From positions 14,831,628-14,895,627 of the forward strand of contig NC_087075.1 of NCBI RefSeq assembly GCF_026151205.1: a stretch of 64,000 bases of DNA, written 5' to 3'. A model generated the notes under the pieces. It ran no database searches, was not told where the DNA came from, and saw only the letters and a list, made by a program, of their open reading frames with translations. Below, piece after piece: positions 10,891 through 25,218 of the stretch (position 1 is its first letter; each line of letters begins with the position of its first letter). A program made the position numbers and the translations under genes. The DNA comes from Bolinopsis microptera. Its lineage: Eukaryota > Ctenophora > Tentaculata > Lobata > Bolinopsidae.

Positions 10891-13800
10891 AAGAAAAAGT
10901 AGAGCATATATTCTCGGAAAAAATCCATAGCCAAAAAGTCTAAAGATGATTCTAATTCTGATCTGGGAAAAACCATTGGAATATCTTACATACAAAGGTA
11001 ATCGATAAACACATTTATTGTTAATTATATAATATTACTATGAAGCACCCGCCTACCGGCCGGATTTCACTGCCGCAGTTAAAAAGGGTAGGAGTAATTA
11101 CTCCGCTGAGTCAAACCCGGGCGATTGGCGAGCATTCTATCGGAGGCCCTCACGTATCCAATAGTAAATGCTTAAAAAAGATAGTAATTCTTAAATGAAT
11201 AATCAATAGAATTCACCCTTAACACCTGCACCACACCAGCCTATCATATTTTGAACATGCATTACATGTCGTATGAAAGAGTATGAACTCTCTCGGACAG
11301 TCCAAACAGAACCGTTGAGCACTCCCTCCCCTAATAAGTTTATAGTATTATATGGACCATGTAAGATATACCCAGGTAATAATACGCTACATATGCAGAG
11401 AGAGAGCTAGCCCCCGAACTCTTGCCGTTCTTTCTCAAGCCATTTAATGTAACTATTTGTGGACAAGAACATCCAATTAAACCACTTACCACCAGGCCCC
11501 CCCCGAGTTTTTATAAAAATATGCTTATTTGGCTTCGTTCAGAGTGTTGTCGGCACTATACCGAAAAATCAGCCGATACTCTTACCGTTTTTTTTGTATA
11601 ACCGTTCGGAAATACACACAGACACACACAAATACACACACACGACACACACACATCTGGTGTTATTTAAGTTTGATAATACACGTGCTTATACCTGACC
11701 TTTGTATCGCCTCATTGCACAAATCCAAAATCATCACTCTCTACAACATATTAATGTGGATATTCTGTTTTTAGAAATGTCCCCCTGGTTATGCTGATGC
11801 TCGGTGTTGTTTCTGAAGTTGGTGAGGTTGATGTGGTAGTGAACTGCCCAATGGATTGACTGGCTTTATCAGAGGTAATGTGAATTATGCATTATTCTAT
11901 GTAAATTGTATGTGTGCCACCTAATAAGCTTGAATTAGATCTAGCTAAGATAAAATATTTTGATAACAAATTAATTGCAGTTTAAATGCATACCTAAGAA
12001 AATGAAATGAAGACACTAGATTGTAAGAAGAATTTATAGCAATATTGATTCTTGTGTTAGCCATATCTAATTATTATCATAATATGCTAGGTACTGATAT
12101 CAGCGAGGAATTTAACAGTGTTCTCGAGAACAACGCTGAAGGTGAAGAGGAAGCATGAAGTGAATAGGTTAGTTTCCTCTGTGTAGATTTGAAGAAGAGA
12201 AATGTACTTACAGAATCGGGGGCGTGAGAGTTCACCACACTGTCATACTCAAACTCAGAATTGCGGATACTAAATTAATCATAACAATTTCCTAAACAGC
12301 CTTCTTTTGAACATCATTTATAATGTAAGCACCTATAACTTAGTATCTCTATTCTTTAAGCACTGTTAGTTCCACTTAATTACAGGAACTAGCCCTCTGT
12401 GACGTTGTATCAGTGGGGACATGGTCTTATCCTGCTCGTTGTTTGATGTAGTTACTGTTGACAAGACACGCAAACTCAACCTCACCACCTAACCGGAATA
12501 GTGAACGTTTCGTGTCAGCAACAGGAATAGCACAGAATCTGGTAGTGATTTCATTCGATTTAAAGGACAGTGGACCACCTTACCTTCTTCATAAGAATAT
12601 CTTGTTTAGTATGAAATGTTCAATGTTGCTTTATTAGCCGGGAACCTTATTTCCGGTAGGTTTTCCATCTTAAAAATACTTTAAATGATGTGCCACTATT
12701 TTAAAAAACAAAATACAGTTTTAGGATTATCTGATAGTTGAAGTTGTAACATAAAAAAACAGGTGCTACAAGGAGTCAATCCAGAGTGTTGAAGAGTTCG
12801 GGTACATGGTGAAACGTGGGAGTCCAATGAGTAACACCGTTCCTCAACAAGAGTGCAGTGCTGCCTGAAAAATGTGATATTGTCCGGGTGTGGTCAATAC
12901 GGTTTAAACGATGCAACCTTATTTTAGGTGAGGTTGTTATAAATTGGTGGCAGCCCCTGGGGGATTATTAAATTGGTTTTTATTTCTCTCTCCAGAGTTG
13001 AGATTGAATAATACAATAATAAGTTTGACTCATATCTATAATCTCTGAAATTTCTGTGCAATTCTAAGAAGAATTACTGAGTTAATAAAGGGTCGCGTAT
13101 GGGCAGTACTTCTGGGCCACTCTGTATAATTGGGGTAGCTCTGGCAGTGTATCAGGGTCTACCTTTATAATTAGAAAATTTTAATTTTAGCAGGGAGATA
13201 AATTAGTTAATCATCGCTTGTTAACTGTCCTAATTAACACAGTCTAATTAACACAGGACTGTTACGCGGTAGGGATAAAAGCACTTTCGAGAAAACAAGT
13301 AACCACGTCTCTTCTCTGCCGCCAGGTCACAATTGTAATATCACCGTTAAGAAACAGGCTGCTAACGACTGAGAGGTACCTTCCCTTGGGGGTATCTGGT
13401 AGGTACTCTTCCACTTAGGGACTGTTTGCTGGGGGTTATGCAACGTCAATTAATGGTCAGTATTCCTAAAAACCCCCAAACTGACATTGAACATTAAATT
13501 GACATTAATTGACATTAATTGTCATTAATTGACTTAATTGACAGTAATTGACATTAATTGGACATTATTCGATAATATTCAGATATCACGCTATGATAAA
13601 GTTAATCGGTTCAAAAAAACAAATGTCCTTAAATTATTATGAGTATGTTCTTAATCTGTTGATCCTTAGGTCACAGACACCAAAAAAAATTTCATCCTTC
13701 CAACTCCTTCCATCTTCGGTCCCCACCGGCCACGCCCATATTGTATTGGTTTTCTTATAAGCAGGTAAACAATCTAGAATCGGCTTTTTTAGTATGAAGG

Positions 13801-15794
13801 AGTAATGTTAGCTGTTAAAAGTCGTTATCAAAAATAAATGTCAGTGAAGGCATTTCGTTTAATGTGGGTTTTAAGTTCTGATGAAGTTGAGAACCACGCC
13901 CTGATGGCCAAGCCCATTTAAGAAAATAAAATTTCGGAAACCGTATTATGTTAGTTTTATTGTTTTAATGATCTGAATTTTATCACATTTTCACATTTCC
14001 ATATTGATAAGTATTAATAAATTGAATGATATAAACGTTCCTAAAAAGTGCTAAAAATATGGTAGAACTACTAATGCTCTGGTCGAAAAAATATCATGTC
14101 AATTAATGTCAGGTATTCCAAGAATTTTGCAAACTGACATTAATTGACATTAAATTGACATTAATTGACATTCAATGACATTAATTGACATTAATTGACG
14201 TTGCTTTCCCCCCGTTTTGCTAGAGTAGAACCGACCGGTCTAAGGTTTGGGCTGCCGACCTGAAAAGACCGATATTCGTTTGTGTCGCATTTTCCGGGCC
14301 GGAACCGGGGTAATAAGAAGAAGAGTATTTAAGGCTCCGGAAAATTGAAGATAATCCTTGATTGTGGGTTTATCAATTATAATATTTAAAAGCCATGGGA
14401 CACAATGAGAAAAGTGCTTACAGTCGACTAACTGTGTTCACGCCCTATTTTCAAATTTCAAACCAAACTTCTGCGCTGTGAGCACAGTCACTTGTTGATA
14501 TGTTTGGAGCAAGTGCAGAGGTCACTGTTGATCTGCTGTATGAGCAGAGCTAGAAACGAGTTGGAATAAAAATCAAAACCTTGCAAGAATTCACTGCGCC
14601 TTGCCTAGCACACAAAAGTTACAAATTGCTTCAGTAGTAATGCCCAAGATCCAGCAGCCATGCAGCTCTTATAAGGTCGTGTGTCAATATAACGTGAGGA
14701 TAATGTCCAAATTTTTAATCATGATGGCCTTTGTTTTAATCCTTGACATGTAAGGGGAGTTAGCAACGGGTGTGTTTACCACAATATAGCAAGGACCCTC
14801 AGGGCACTGCTTGAAATGCTCATAAGTAAAGCAGAAATGGTAGCTGTTTTGACTCTACCCACTCAAAAATCCTCACATCAACGGGCTTGAACATTCGCCG
14901 ACAGATATTACAGGCGACCGATGGGAGCGGGAATTTTCCGGTCACTGAGAGCATGACTGATGCCCCCTTAGTAAGAATTTGACAGAAATATAATACATTT
15001 TAGGAACACTTAAAAAAGAAAGGTCCTGTTGAATATCCGGCCAAATTTTTGAAACCGAAACCTAGCGAAACCGGAACCGAACCGAGATTAAAGCCGAATA
15101 TCCGCTGGAACCGGATTCAGCCGGAAACCGGTCAGTTTCCTATCTAGAGGAGCTTTATTTCAACTATGACCATGGAGATATTCTTCTTCTGGCTATAAAT
15201 ATATTTACTTGTTACTAAAAACTACTATGTGTTATTTTATCCGCGATGTTTCTTTTATTCACACTAAATAATATCCCCGTTTGGACCCTGAATATCCCTA
15301 ACAGGCTCCCTACACCTAAGACATCTGAAGGACATGTACAACATAAGGAGAGTACTGGAGGTGTACCCTGCTAAAACGCAAGTTAGGGCCGCCAGAGTCC
15401 CCGTCCTCATTTAACCCTGAAAACAAGGTGATTGTACCCTGTCTTGATATGCTATAGGTTTCAATTTTAGTAATAAATTAAGGATTTACTGTGTGATAAG
15501 GTACACAATTCTCCCACTGTAAGCTACTCACTTAAATTATTAGGTTGAAGTTTTAAACACAATGTAATCCGTGTAAATGCAATGTAAATGGAAACAGTGG
15601 AAATGTTAACAGTGTAAATCATTGCAAATGTACAGTGTTAATGTAACAGTGTTACAACTCTCTGACAGTGGCCCTGTTGAGTACAATGAACTGCATGTAA
15701 CCCATGGAGACACCCTGCCCAACTAAGCAGTGGTGTGTTGGTGGAGGATTGAGGTGGTTCAGGGTACTAAACGTGGGTTTGTCTCACTATGACG
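10891..15794 (+). CDS. PDCD11: Rrp5/PDCD11 fragment copy 2, eight exons
   Basis: Exons: B 10891-10997, C 11775-11874, D 12091-12167, E 12386-12541, F 12763-12927, G 13257-13398, A 15305-15427, H 15665-15794. Exon C keeps the full TTTATCAGAG/GTAATG donor. Exon C has lost bases near its start, exon H has several missing bases, and its acceptor reads TCTG instead of TCAG. Confidence 0.8.
11613..11655 (+). repeat. (ACACACAG)n microsatellite, unit 2
   Basis: Same intronic place; one unit reads AAATACAC. Confidence 0.88.
13431..14213. mobile_element. GGGGG-end DNA transposon, copy 2
   Basis: Left flank ACTGTTTGCT, right flank GTTTTGCT. The left block has about nine regular TTAATTGACA steps, more than copy 1. 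Confidence 0.75.
14226..15142. mobile_element. hAT-like transposon, copy 2
   Basis: Left flank GCTAGAG, right flank TCTAGAGG; the left end has lost one G (TAGAACCGACCGG). Confidence 0.78.
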
Positions 15795-17208
15795 GTTCAG
15801 TAGTCTGTACTTCAGTCAGTATCTGTAGTTTAGTCAGTAGCATGTAGTTCAGTCAGTAGTCTGTAGTTCAGTCAGTAGTCTGTAGTTCAGTCAGTAGTCT
15901 GTAGTTCAGTCAGTAGTCTGTAGTTTCAGTCAGTAGTCGGTACTTCATTCAGAAGTCTGTACTCATTCAGTATCTGTAGTTCACATCAGTAGTCCGGTAG
16001 TTCCAGTCAGTAGTCCTGTACTTCAGTCAGTCGTCTGTACTTCAGTCAGTAGTCTGTAGTTCAGTCAGTAGTCTGTAGTTTCAGTCAGTAGTCATGTCCC
16101 AGTCAGTATCTGTACTTCATTCAGTAGTCTTACTATTCAGTCAGAAGTCTGGATCAGTCAGAGTCTGTAGTTCAGTCATAGCTGTACCCAGTCCCAGTAG
16201 TCTGTACGTCAGTCAGTAGTCTGTAGTTCAGTCAGTAGTCTGTAGTTCAGTCCAGTAGTCTGACTTTCAGTCATAGTCTGTACTTCGTCAGTAGTCTGTA
16301 GTTCAGTCAGTCTCTGTAGTTCAGTCAGTAGTCTGTAGTTTAGTCATAGTCTGTAGTACGTCAGTAGTCTGTACTTTCACAGTAGTCCTGTCTTCAGTCA
16401 GGTAGTCTGTACTCAGTCAGTAGCCTGTACTTCAAGTCAGTAGTCAGTAGTTCAGTCAGTAGTCTGTACTTCAGTATGAGTCTGTACTTCAGTCAGTAGT
16501 CCTGTACTTCAGTCAGTAGTTCTGTAGTTCAGTCAGTAGCTGTACATCAGTCAGTAGTCCTGTAGTTTAAGTCAGTGAGCATGTGTTTCAGTCAGTAGTC
16601 TGTATTCAGTCAGTAGTCTGTAGTTCAGAGTCAGTAGTCTGTAGTTTCAGGTCAGTAGTCTGTAGTTCAGTCAGTAGTCTGTACTCAGTCAGTAGTCCTG
16701 TACTTTCAGTCAGTGTCTGTACTTTCTGTCAGAGCCTGTACTTCATCAGTAGTCCTGTACTTCAGTCAGTAGTCTGTAGTCAGTCAGTAGTCCCTGTACT
16801 TCCGTCCAGTAGTCTGTAGTTTAGTCAGTAGCATGTTTCAGTCAGTAGTCTGTAGTTCAGTCAGTAGTCTGTAGTTCAGTCCAGTAGTCTGGTAGTTCAG
16901 TCATAGTCCTGTAGTATCATCAGTAGTCGGTACTTCAGTCTGTAGTCTGTACTTCAGTCATAGTCTGTACTTCAGTCAGTAGTCTGTAGTTATCATTAGT
17001 CTGTAGTCAGTCAGTAGTCAGTACTTCAGTCAGTAGTCTGTACTTCAGGCAGTAGCCTGTAGTTCAGTCAGTAGTCTGTACTTCAATCAGTATTCTGTAC
17101 TTCAGTCAGTAGTCTGTAGTTCAGTCAGTAGTCTGTATTCAGTCAGTAGTCTGTAGTTTAGTCAGTAGTCCTGTAGTTCATTCAGTATCTGTACTTCAGT
17201 CTAGTCAT
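15795..17208 (+). repeat. 19-bp minisatellite, array 3
   Basis: Marker variants with AGCATG at 15839, 16578 and 16830, spaced 739 and 252 bp. Confidence 0.95.
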
Positions 17209-18001
17209 CTTTCTATCACTGTATTAATACTGCTGTGTATGAACCTCGAGACCGACACATCCTCTCAATGGTCAATATGAAATGGATAATGACCAAAAAT
17301 GAATATGATGTATATCGTATAAATGATATTGAATCGAAAGTTTTAGTAGTGATGATTGCACTACCCGAGGCAGTACTCTTGCATTAACGCCTTAAAATGT
17401 TAATTACAATCAATTAAAGATATACAACACATACATAAATATAATAACACTATTAGGGAATGAAAAGTTCTTATATCTCGTAACAATTAATTTAGTAACA
17501 GAAATACAGAGTCCTGAAAGAATGTCACAGATATCTTATCAGAAAATGGCAAGTGAAATTGTTGGATGCGTGTAGCATTTGTAAAATACCTCGAAGATAG
17601 TCATATTTCCGTTCTGCGGATAAAAGTTTTGTGTTTCGTTGCCGTACTTCCCGCAACTTTATCACACCTTTTAGCACCACTTCTAAACCTGGGCCAACGT
17701 AGCGACTGTGAGTGTTGGGTATTCTGATTACCAATATGTCACGTGAAAGCTAGACAGATTTGTAATTAGTTTAAGGCACGATAGTAAACAACCGAAATCA
17801 ACTCCTGATAGGCCTCAGATAGACTCTTTGTAATTTTGGCTCCGTCGATATCTGGCTGTGTTGCCATTCGCATCGGTGTAGTTTTTCTATCTATTACACA
17901 TGAGTAGAACCAATTTGTCCGCAGCCAAATTTACCTGAAACCGCCGTGTTTCTGAGTGTGGATTTATTAAATACAGAATTCCCTTAAAAATTGTATTTCA
18001 G

Positions 18002-20505
18002 AAAGAAAAGTAGACATATATTCTCGGAAAAATCCATAGCAAAAAGTCCCTAAAGATGATTCTATTTCTGATCTGGGAAAACCATTGGAAGATCTTACTA
18101 ACCAGTAATACGATAAGACACATTTATTGTTAATTATATAATATTACTAGTGTAACCCGCCTAAACGGCCGGATTTCACACTGCCTGCAGTAATAAGGGT
18201 AGGAGTAATTACCCGCTGAGTCCATAACCCGGATTAGGCGAGCAATTCTATTCGAGTGCCTCACTTATCCATAGTATGCTTAGAAAGATAGTGAATTCTT
18301 AATGAATAATCAATAGAAAATAACCCTTAACACCATGACCACACCAGCCTATCATATTGGTGAATCATGCATTACATTGTCGTATAAAGTATGAACTCTC
18401 TCTACAGTCCAAACAGACCCGTTTTTGAGCACTCCCGCCCCTACTAAGTTTTATAGTATTATAAGACCATGTAATGATATACGCCATGTAATAAATACGC
18501 TACATATGGTCAGAGAGAGGAGCCTAGCCCGTAACTCTTGCCGTTTTCTCAGCCATTTTATGTTATCATATTTTGTGGTACAAAACATCAATTAAACCAC
18601 TTACCACCGGCCGAATTTTTTATAAAATTTGCTTATGGCGTCGTCAGAGTTTTGTCGCACTATACCGAAAAAACCAGTCCCGTAACTATTACCGTTTTTT
18701 TTGAATAAACCGTTCGGAATTACACACAGACACACACACAGACACACACACAGACACACACACATTCTGGTGTTTTATGAAGTTGATAATACACTTGCTG
18801 GACCTGACCTTTGTATCGTCTCATAGCACAATCAAAACATCACTCTCTAACAACATATTAATGTGGATATTCTGTTTTAGAAACGTCCCCCTTGGTATGC
18901 TGATGCGCGTGTTGTGTCTGAAGTTTGGGAGGTTGATTGTGGGTAGTGAACCTGGCCCAATGGATTGATCTGCTTTAAATCAGAGGAATGTGAATAGTGC
19001 AATTCTATGTTAAATTGTATGTGTGGCACCAAATAAGCTTTGAATTAGATCTATCGAAGATAAAAAATTTTTGATAGCATTAACAAATTAAGTGCAATGT
19101 TAAATGCATACCGAATGAAATTGAAATGAAGAAACTAATGTAGAATATTTATATCAATATTGAATTCCTTGTTTTGAGGCATATCTAATTATTATCAAAT
19201 ATGCTAGGTAACTGATATCACGAGGAATTTAACAGTGTTACGAGAACAAAGCTGAGGGTGACGAGGAAGCAGAAGGTGAAGAGGTTAGTTTACCTCTGTT
19301 GTAGATTGAATAATAAGAAATGTACTTACAGAACGGTGGGCGTGAGAGTGTCACCACACTGTCTATACTCAACTCAGAGATTCGGATACTAAATTAATCA
19401 TACCAAATTCCTAACAGCCATCTTTTTGACATCCATTTATAATGTAAGCCACCTATAACATAGATCTCTATTCTTTAAGCTCCTGTAAGGTCCACTAATT
19501 TCAGGTACTAGACCTCTGTGACGTTGTAACAGTGGGACAGTTCTTATCCTCATCGGTTGTTTGATGTAGTTACTGTTGACAAACACGCAACTCAACCTCA
19601 TCCACCAAACCGGAGATAGTGAACGTTTCGTCAAGCAACAGGAATCAACAAAATATGGTAGGTGATTTCATTCGATTAAAGGACTAGTGACCACCTTACC
19701 TTCATCATAATAATATCTTTTTTAGTATGAAGATGTTTCAAATGTTGCTTATAGCCGGAACCTTATTTCCGGTAGGTTTTCATCTTAAAATACTTAAATG
19801 ATTGTGCCACTATTTTAAACAAAAATACAGTTTTAGTATTATCTATAGTCTGAAGTTGTAACATTAAAAACAGTGCGACAAGGAGTCATCCCCAGAGTGT
19901 TGAAAGATTACGGGTACATGGTGAACGTTGGAGTCAAGGAGTAACTGCCTTCCTCAACAAGAGTACAGTGCTCCTGAAGAAGTGTGATATTGTCCGGTGT
20001 GTCAATACGGTTAACGATGGCAACCTATTTTAGGTGAGGTGTGTTATAAATTGTGCAGCCCCGGGGATTATTAAATTGTTTTTATTTCCTCTCCCAGAGT
20101 TTGAGATTGATTAATACAATAAAAAGTTGACTCAATCTATAATCTCTGAATTCTGTGCAATTCTAAGAAGAATTACGTGAGTTATTAAAGGGTCGCGTAT
20201 GGGCAGTTACTTCTGGCACTCTGTATAATTGGGTACTCTGGCAGGTAGTCAGGGTCATACATTTATAATTAAAATTATTTTATTTTATGCAGGAGATAAA
20301 TTATTACTCATCTCTTAATAACTTGTCTAATTAAACACAGTCCAAATTAACACAGGAACTGTACGCGGTATGGATGAAAGCACGGGGGGTTTTCGAGAAA
20401 ACAGTAACCACGTTCTCGTCTCTGACGCAAGGTCACCTTGTTAATATACCGTTAAGAAACAGGCTGCTAACGACTGAGAGGTACCTTCTTGGGGGTATCC
20501 TGTAT

Positions 20506-20540
<35 letters not shown>

Positions 20541-22964
20541 ACTCTCCACTTAGGTACTGTTTGCTGGGGGTGCTGCAACGTCAATTAATGTCAGTATTCC
20601 ATAAAAACCCAAACCGCATTGACATTAAATTGACATAATTGACATTAATTGACAATAAATTGACTTTAATTGACATTAATTGACATTATTGACATTATTC
20701 GATAAATATTCAAGATATTCACGTCTATTAAGTTTAGAGTCGGTCAAAAAAAACAAAAATGTCCCGTAAATAATTTTTGAGTATGTCTTATCTGTTGATC
20801 CTTGGTTCCAAGACCACCATAAAATTTCAGCTTCCAAACTAACTCTCCAACTTCGTCCCACCGCCACGCCCATATTTTAATGGTTTCTTATACCAGGTAA
20901 AAATATCTAGAATTCAGCTTTTTTTAGTATGAAGGATTAATGTTAGCTGTTTAAAAATTCCGTTATTCAAAAATAAATGTCATGAAGGCATTTCGTTTAA
21001 TGTATGAGTTTTAAGTCTGATGATTTTTGAGAACCACGCCTTGGAATGGCCCAAGCCCATTTAAAGAAAAATTAAATTACGGAAACCTACTCATCAGTAT
21101 TTTAGTTTATTGTTTAATATCTGAATTTTTTCACATTTCACAATTTTCCATATGTGATAGTAGTGAATAAAATTGATGATATAAACTTCTAAGAGTGCTA
21201 AAATATGGTAGAACTACATAACTCTGTCGAAAAATATCTTGTCAATTAATGTCAGTATCCAAAATTTTGCAAAACGTACATTTAATTGACATTAAATGAA
21301 CATTAATTGCCATTAATGACATTAATTGACATTAATTTGACGTTGCATTCCCTGGCCCGTTTCTGGGGGGAAGGGGGGGGTAGAGGAACCGACTCGGTCT
21401 AAGTTTTGGCTGCCGACCAGAAAGACCGGATATTCCGGTTTGTCCGATTTTTACCGGGCCGAAACCGGGTAAATACGAAGAAGATATTTAAGGCTGCCGG
21501 GAAAATTGAGATTAATCTTGATTGTGGTTTTATCAATTATAATATAAAAGCCATGTGGACACAATGAGAAAGTGCTTACAGTCCGACTAACTGTGTTCAC
21601 AGCCTATTTTCAAATTTCAACCAAACTTCTGCGCTGGAGCAGCATTCACTTGTTGATATGTTTGCAGCATGCAGAGGGTCACTGATTGATCTGGCTGTAT
21701 GGCAGAGCTAGAAACGAGTTGGAATAAAATCAAAACATTGCAAGAATTCACTGCGCCTTGCCTAGCACAAATGTACAAATTGCTTCAGTAGTACGAGAAG
21801 CCCAAGATCCAGCAGCCAGCAGCTCTTAAAGTTCGTGGCTCAATATAACCGAGGATAATGTCCAAAGTTTTAATGTCATTGATGGCCTTTGTTTTAAATC
21901 CTTGACAGTATGGGGATTTTAGCAAACGGTTTGTTTACCACAATAAAGCAGGGGACCCTTCTGGGCTCTGCTTGAACATGCTCATAAGTAAAGCATAAAT
22001 GGTAGCTGTTTGACTCTAACCACTCAAAATCTCACATCATACGGGTCCTTGAACATTCGCTGACAGATAACAGGCGACCGTGGAGGCGTGGAAATTAACC
22101 GTCACTGGAGCAATGACTGGATGCCCCGTAGTAAGAATTTTGCAGAAATGTTTTGACATTTTAGGAACACTTAAAAAAAGAAATGTCCTGTTTGAATATC
22201 CGGCCAAATTTTTTGGAAACCGACCGAAACCGGAAGCCGGAACCGAGATTAAAGCGAATATCCGGCTTGAACCGGATTCATCCGATAATCCGGTCAGTTC
22301 CCCTATGCTAGAGGAGCTTTATTTCTATTTCTACTAGTTCCATGGAGATATATCTTCTTCTGGCTATTAAATATATTTACCTTGTTTACTTAAAAAACTT
22401 ACTATGTGTTATTTTATCGCGATGTTTCCTTTCTTCACAACTAAATAATCCCCGATATGACCCTGAATATTCCCTAACAGGGCTCCGTACACCTAATACA
22501 TCCGAAGGACATTACAACAGTAAATGTAACTGTAGGTGTACCCTGCTAAACGCCAGTTAGCCGCCAGAGTCCTCCTCATTAACCCTGAAAACAAGTGAGT
22601 TGTACCCTGGTCTTGATGATGCTATAGGTTCATTTTAGTAGATAAATTAAAGGATTTCCTGTGTGATAAGGACACATTTCTCTACTGAGCTACCTCACTA
22701 GAATATTGTTAGAAGTTTGTAAACATAATGTAACAGTGTCAATCATTGTAAATGTAACAGTGTAAATGTAACAGTGTAGAATCATTGCAAATGTAACAGT
22801 GATAATGTAACATTGTTACAACTCACAGACAGTGGCGGTGAGTACATTGAACTGCCAAGTAAACCATGGAGACACACCCTGCTACCACTAAAGAAGGGTG
22901 ATGTGGTGGAGATGTGGAGTGGTCAGGGTTACTAGACGTGGGGTGTATGTCTCACTGAATGACG
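18002..22964 (+). CDS. PDCD11: Rrp5/PDCD11 fragment copy 3, eight exons
   Basis: Exons: B 18002-18105, C 18881-18985, D 19208-19283, E 19505-19657, F 19874-20033, G 20356-20502, A 22481-22595, H 22829-22964. Exon C has G at 18907, making the codon CGC (Arg) where most copies have CTC (Leu); copies 7 and 8 share this. A block of 34 G (20506-20539) follows the exon G donor by only a few bases and is absent from all other copies. Confidence 0.8.
18721..18763 (+). repeat. (ACACACAG)n microsatellite, unit 3
   Basis: The cleanest example, with three GACACACA steps. Confidence 0.92.
20506..20539. other. Private run of 34 G
   Basis: Sits just after the exon G donor, where the other eight units read GGTAGGTACTCTTCC without a run. 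Most likely a sequencing or consensus artefact. Confidence 0.8.
20566..21358. mobile_element. GGGGG-end DNA transposon, copy 3
   Basis: Left flank ACTGTTTGCT. The right terminus is damaged by inserted bases and G-runs (21365-21380), so the end is approximate. Confidence 0.65.
21384..22305. mobile_element. hAT-like transposon, copy 3
   Basis: The left end is blurred by G-runs just upstream and has lost two terminal bases; right flank TGCTAGAG intact. Confidence 0.72.
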
Positions 22965-24410
22965 GTCATAGATCGTCTTCAGATCAGTAGTCTGTAGTTT
23001 AGAGTCCAGTAGCATGTAGTTCATCAGTAGTCTGTAGTTCAGTCATATCTGTAGTTCAGTCATAGCTGTAGTTCAGTCAGTAGTCTGTAGTTAGTCCAAG
23101 TAGACTGTTCTTCAGGTCAGTAGTCTGTACGTCAGGTCGGTAGTCGGTAGTTCAGGTCATAGTTGTATTCAGGTCAGTAGTCTGTATTCTTCAGTCAGAG
23201 TCTGTTACTTCAGACGTAGTCCTGTAGTTTCAGTCGGTAGTCAGTAGTTCAGTCAGTAAGCTGTACTTCAGTCAGTAGTCTGTACTTTCAGCAGTAGTCT
23301 GTACTTCAGTCATAGTCCTGTAGTTCAGTCAGATGTCTGTAGTTCAGTCATAGTCTGTACTCCAGTCAGTAGTCTGTACGTCAGTCATAGTCTGTAGTTC
23401 AGTCAGTAGTCCTGTGTTCAGTCAGTAGTCCTGTACTGTCAGTCAGTATCCTGTACTTCAGCCAGTCAGTAGTCTGTAGTTCAGTCAGTAGGCTGTAGTT
23501 CAGTCAGTGAGTCGTAGTTTAGTCCGTAGTCTGTAGTTCAGTCAGTAGAGTCGTACTTCATTCAGTAGTCTGTAACTTCCGTCTGTAGTCTGTACTTCAG
23601 TCAGTAGTCTGTACTTCAGTCAGTAGTCTGAGTTCAGTCAGTAGTCTGTACTTCAGGTCAGTAGTCTGTACTTTCATTCAGTAGTCCTGTACTTCAGTCC
23701 AGTAGTCCTGTAGTTCAGTCAGTAGTCGTACTTCAGTCAGTAGTCCTGTAGTTGTAGTCCAGTAGCATGTAGTTTCTGTCCAGGAGTCTGTAGTTCATCA
23801 GTAGTCTGTAGTTCATTCAGTACGTTGTAGTTTCAGGTGCAGTAGTCTGGAGTTTTCAGGTCAGTAGTCTGTACTTCAGTCAGTAGTCTTACTTCATCAG
23901 TATCGTACTTCAGTCAGTAGTCTGTACTTCAGTCATAGTCTGTACTTCAGTCAGTAGTCTGTAGTTTTCAGTCAGTAGTCTGTAACTTCAGTCCAGTCAG
24001 TCTGTAGTTAGTCAGTAGCAATGTAGTTCAGTCATAGTCTGTAGTTCAGTCAGTAGTCCTGTAGTTCAGTCCAGTATCTGTAGTTTCAGTCAGTAGTCCT
24101 GTAGTTCAGTCAGTAGTCTGTAACTTCAGCAGTAGTCAGTACTTCAGTCAGCAGTCGTACTTTCAGTCATAGTCTGAGTTCAGTCAGTATCTGTAGTTCA
24201 GTCAGTAGTCTGTACTTCAGTCAGTAGTCTGTACTTCATCAGTAGTCTGTAGTTCAAGTCGTTAGTCTGTACCTTCAGTCAGTAGTCTGTAGTTCAGTCA
24301 GTAGTCTGGTAGTTCAGTCAGTAGTTCGTGTGAGTTCAGTCAGTAGTCGTGTAGTTTTAGATCAGTAGTCGTGTAGTTCAGTCAGTATTCTGTACTTTCA
24401 GTCTAGTCAG
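22965..24410 (+). repeat. 19-bp minisatellite, array 4
   Basis: Marker variants near 23011, 23764 and 24017, spaced 753 and 253 bp. Confidence 0.95.
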
Positions 24411-24603
24411 TCTTTATATCACTTGTATTAATACTGCCGTGTATGAACTCGAACTCATGCAATGGTCAATATGATGTTATTGAACAAAAGAATATGATTT
24501 TATCGTATAAATGAAGTGAATACGAAAGTTTTAGTATTGATGATGCACTACCCCGAGGCAGTACTCCGCATTAACGCCTTAAAATGTTTTAATTACAATC
24601 ATT

Positions 24604-24606
<3 letters not shown>

Positions 24607-24637
<31 letters not shown>
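24607..24637. other. Private run of 31 G
   Basis: Inserted into AATCAATTTAAAGATATAC, which is uninterrupted in all other units. Likely artefact. Confidence 0.8.
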
Positions 24638-24638
<1 letters not shown>

Positions 24639-25218
24639 AAGATATACACACATACATAAATATAATAACACTATTAGGGAATGAAATTAGTTCTTATCGT
24701 CTTACATTATTTAGAACAGTAATACAGAGTCTGAAAGAATCACAGATATCGTATCAGGAAAATGGCAGTGAAATTGTTTGATGGCGTGTAGCATTGTAAA
24801 TACCTCGAAGATAGTCGCATATTGCGTTCTGCGATAAAAGTTTTGTGTTTCGTTGCTGTACTTCCCCAACTTTAATCAACACCTTTTATCACACTTCTAA
24901 ACCTGGCAACGTAGCGACTGTGGAGTGTGGGTATTCTGATACCAATATGTCACGTGAACATCTAAACAGTTCTTGTAATTAGTTTAAGTCACGATATTAA
25001 ACACCGAAATCACGCCTGAGTATGCCTCAGATAGACTCTTTGTCATTTTTGGCTCGTCGATCTCTGCTGTTGATATCATCAGCATCGTGTATTTTTCTTC
25101 AAATTTACACATAGTAGAACCATTTTTGGTCCGCGCGCCAAAATTGACCTGAAACTGCCGTGGTTTCTGAGTGTGGATATTGATTTAAATACAGAATTCT
25201 TTAAAATTTGTATGTCAG

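Noticed and set aside
16583-16819. Open frame giving repeated SVVCS-type residues (also at 30580-30846)
   Set aside because: It lies entirely in the 19-bp minisatellite, whose length is not a multiple of 3 and which includes TAG; the frame stays open only because of one-base indels.
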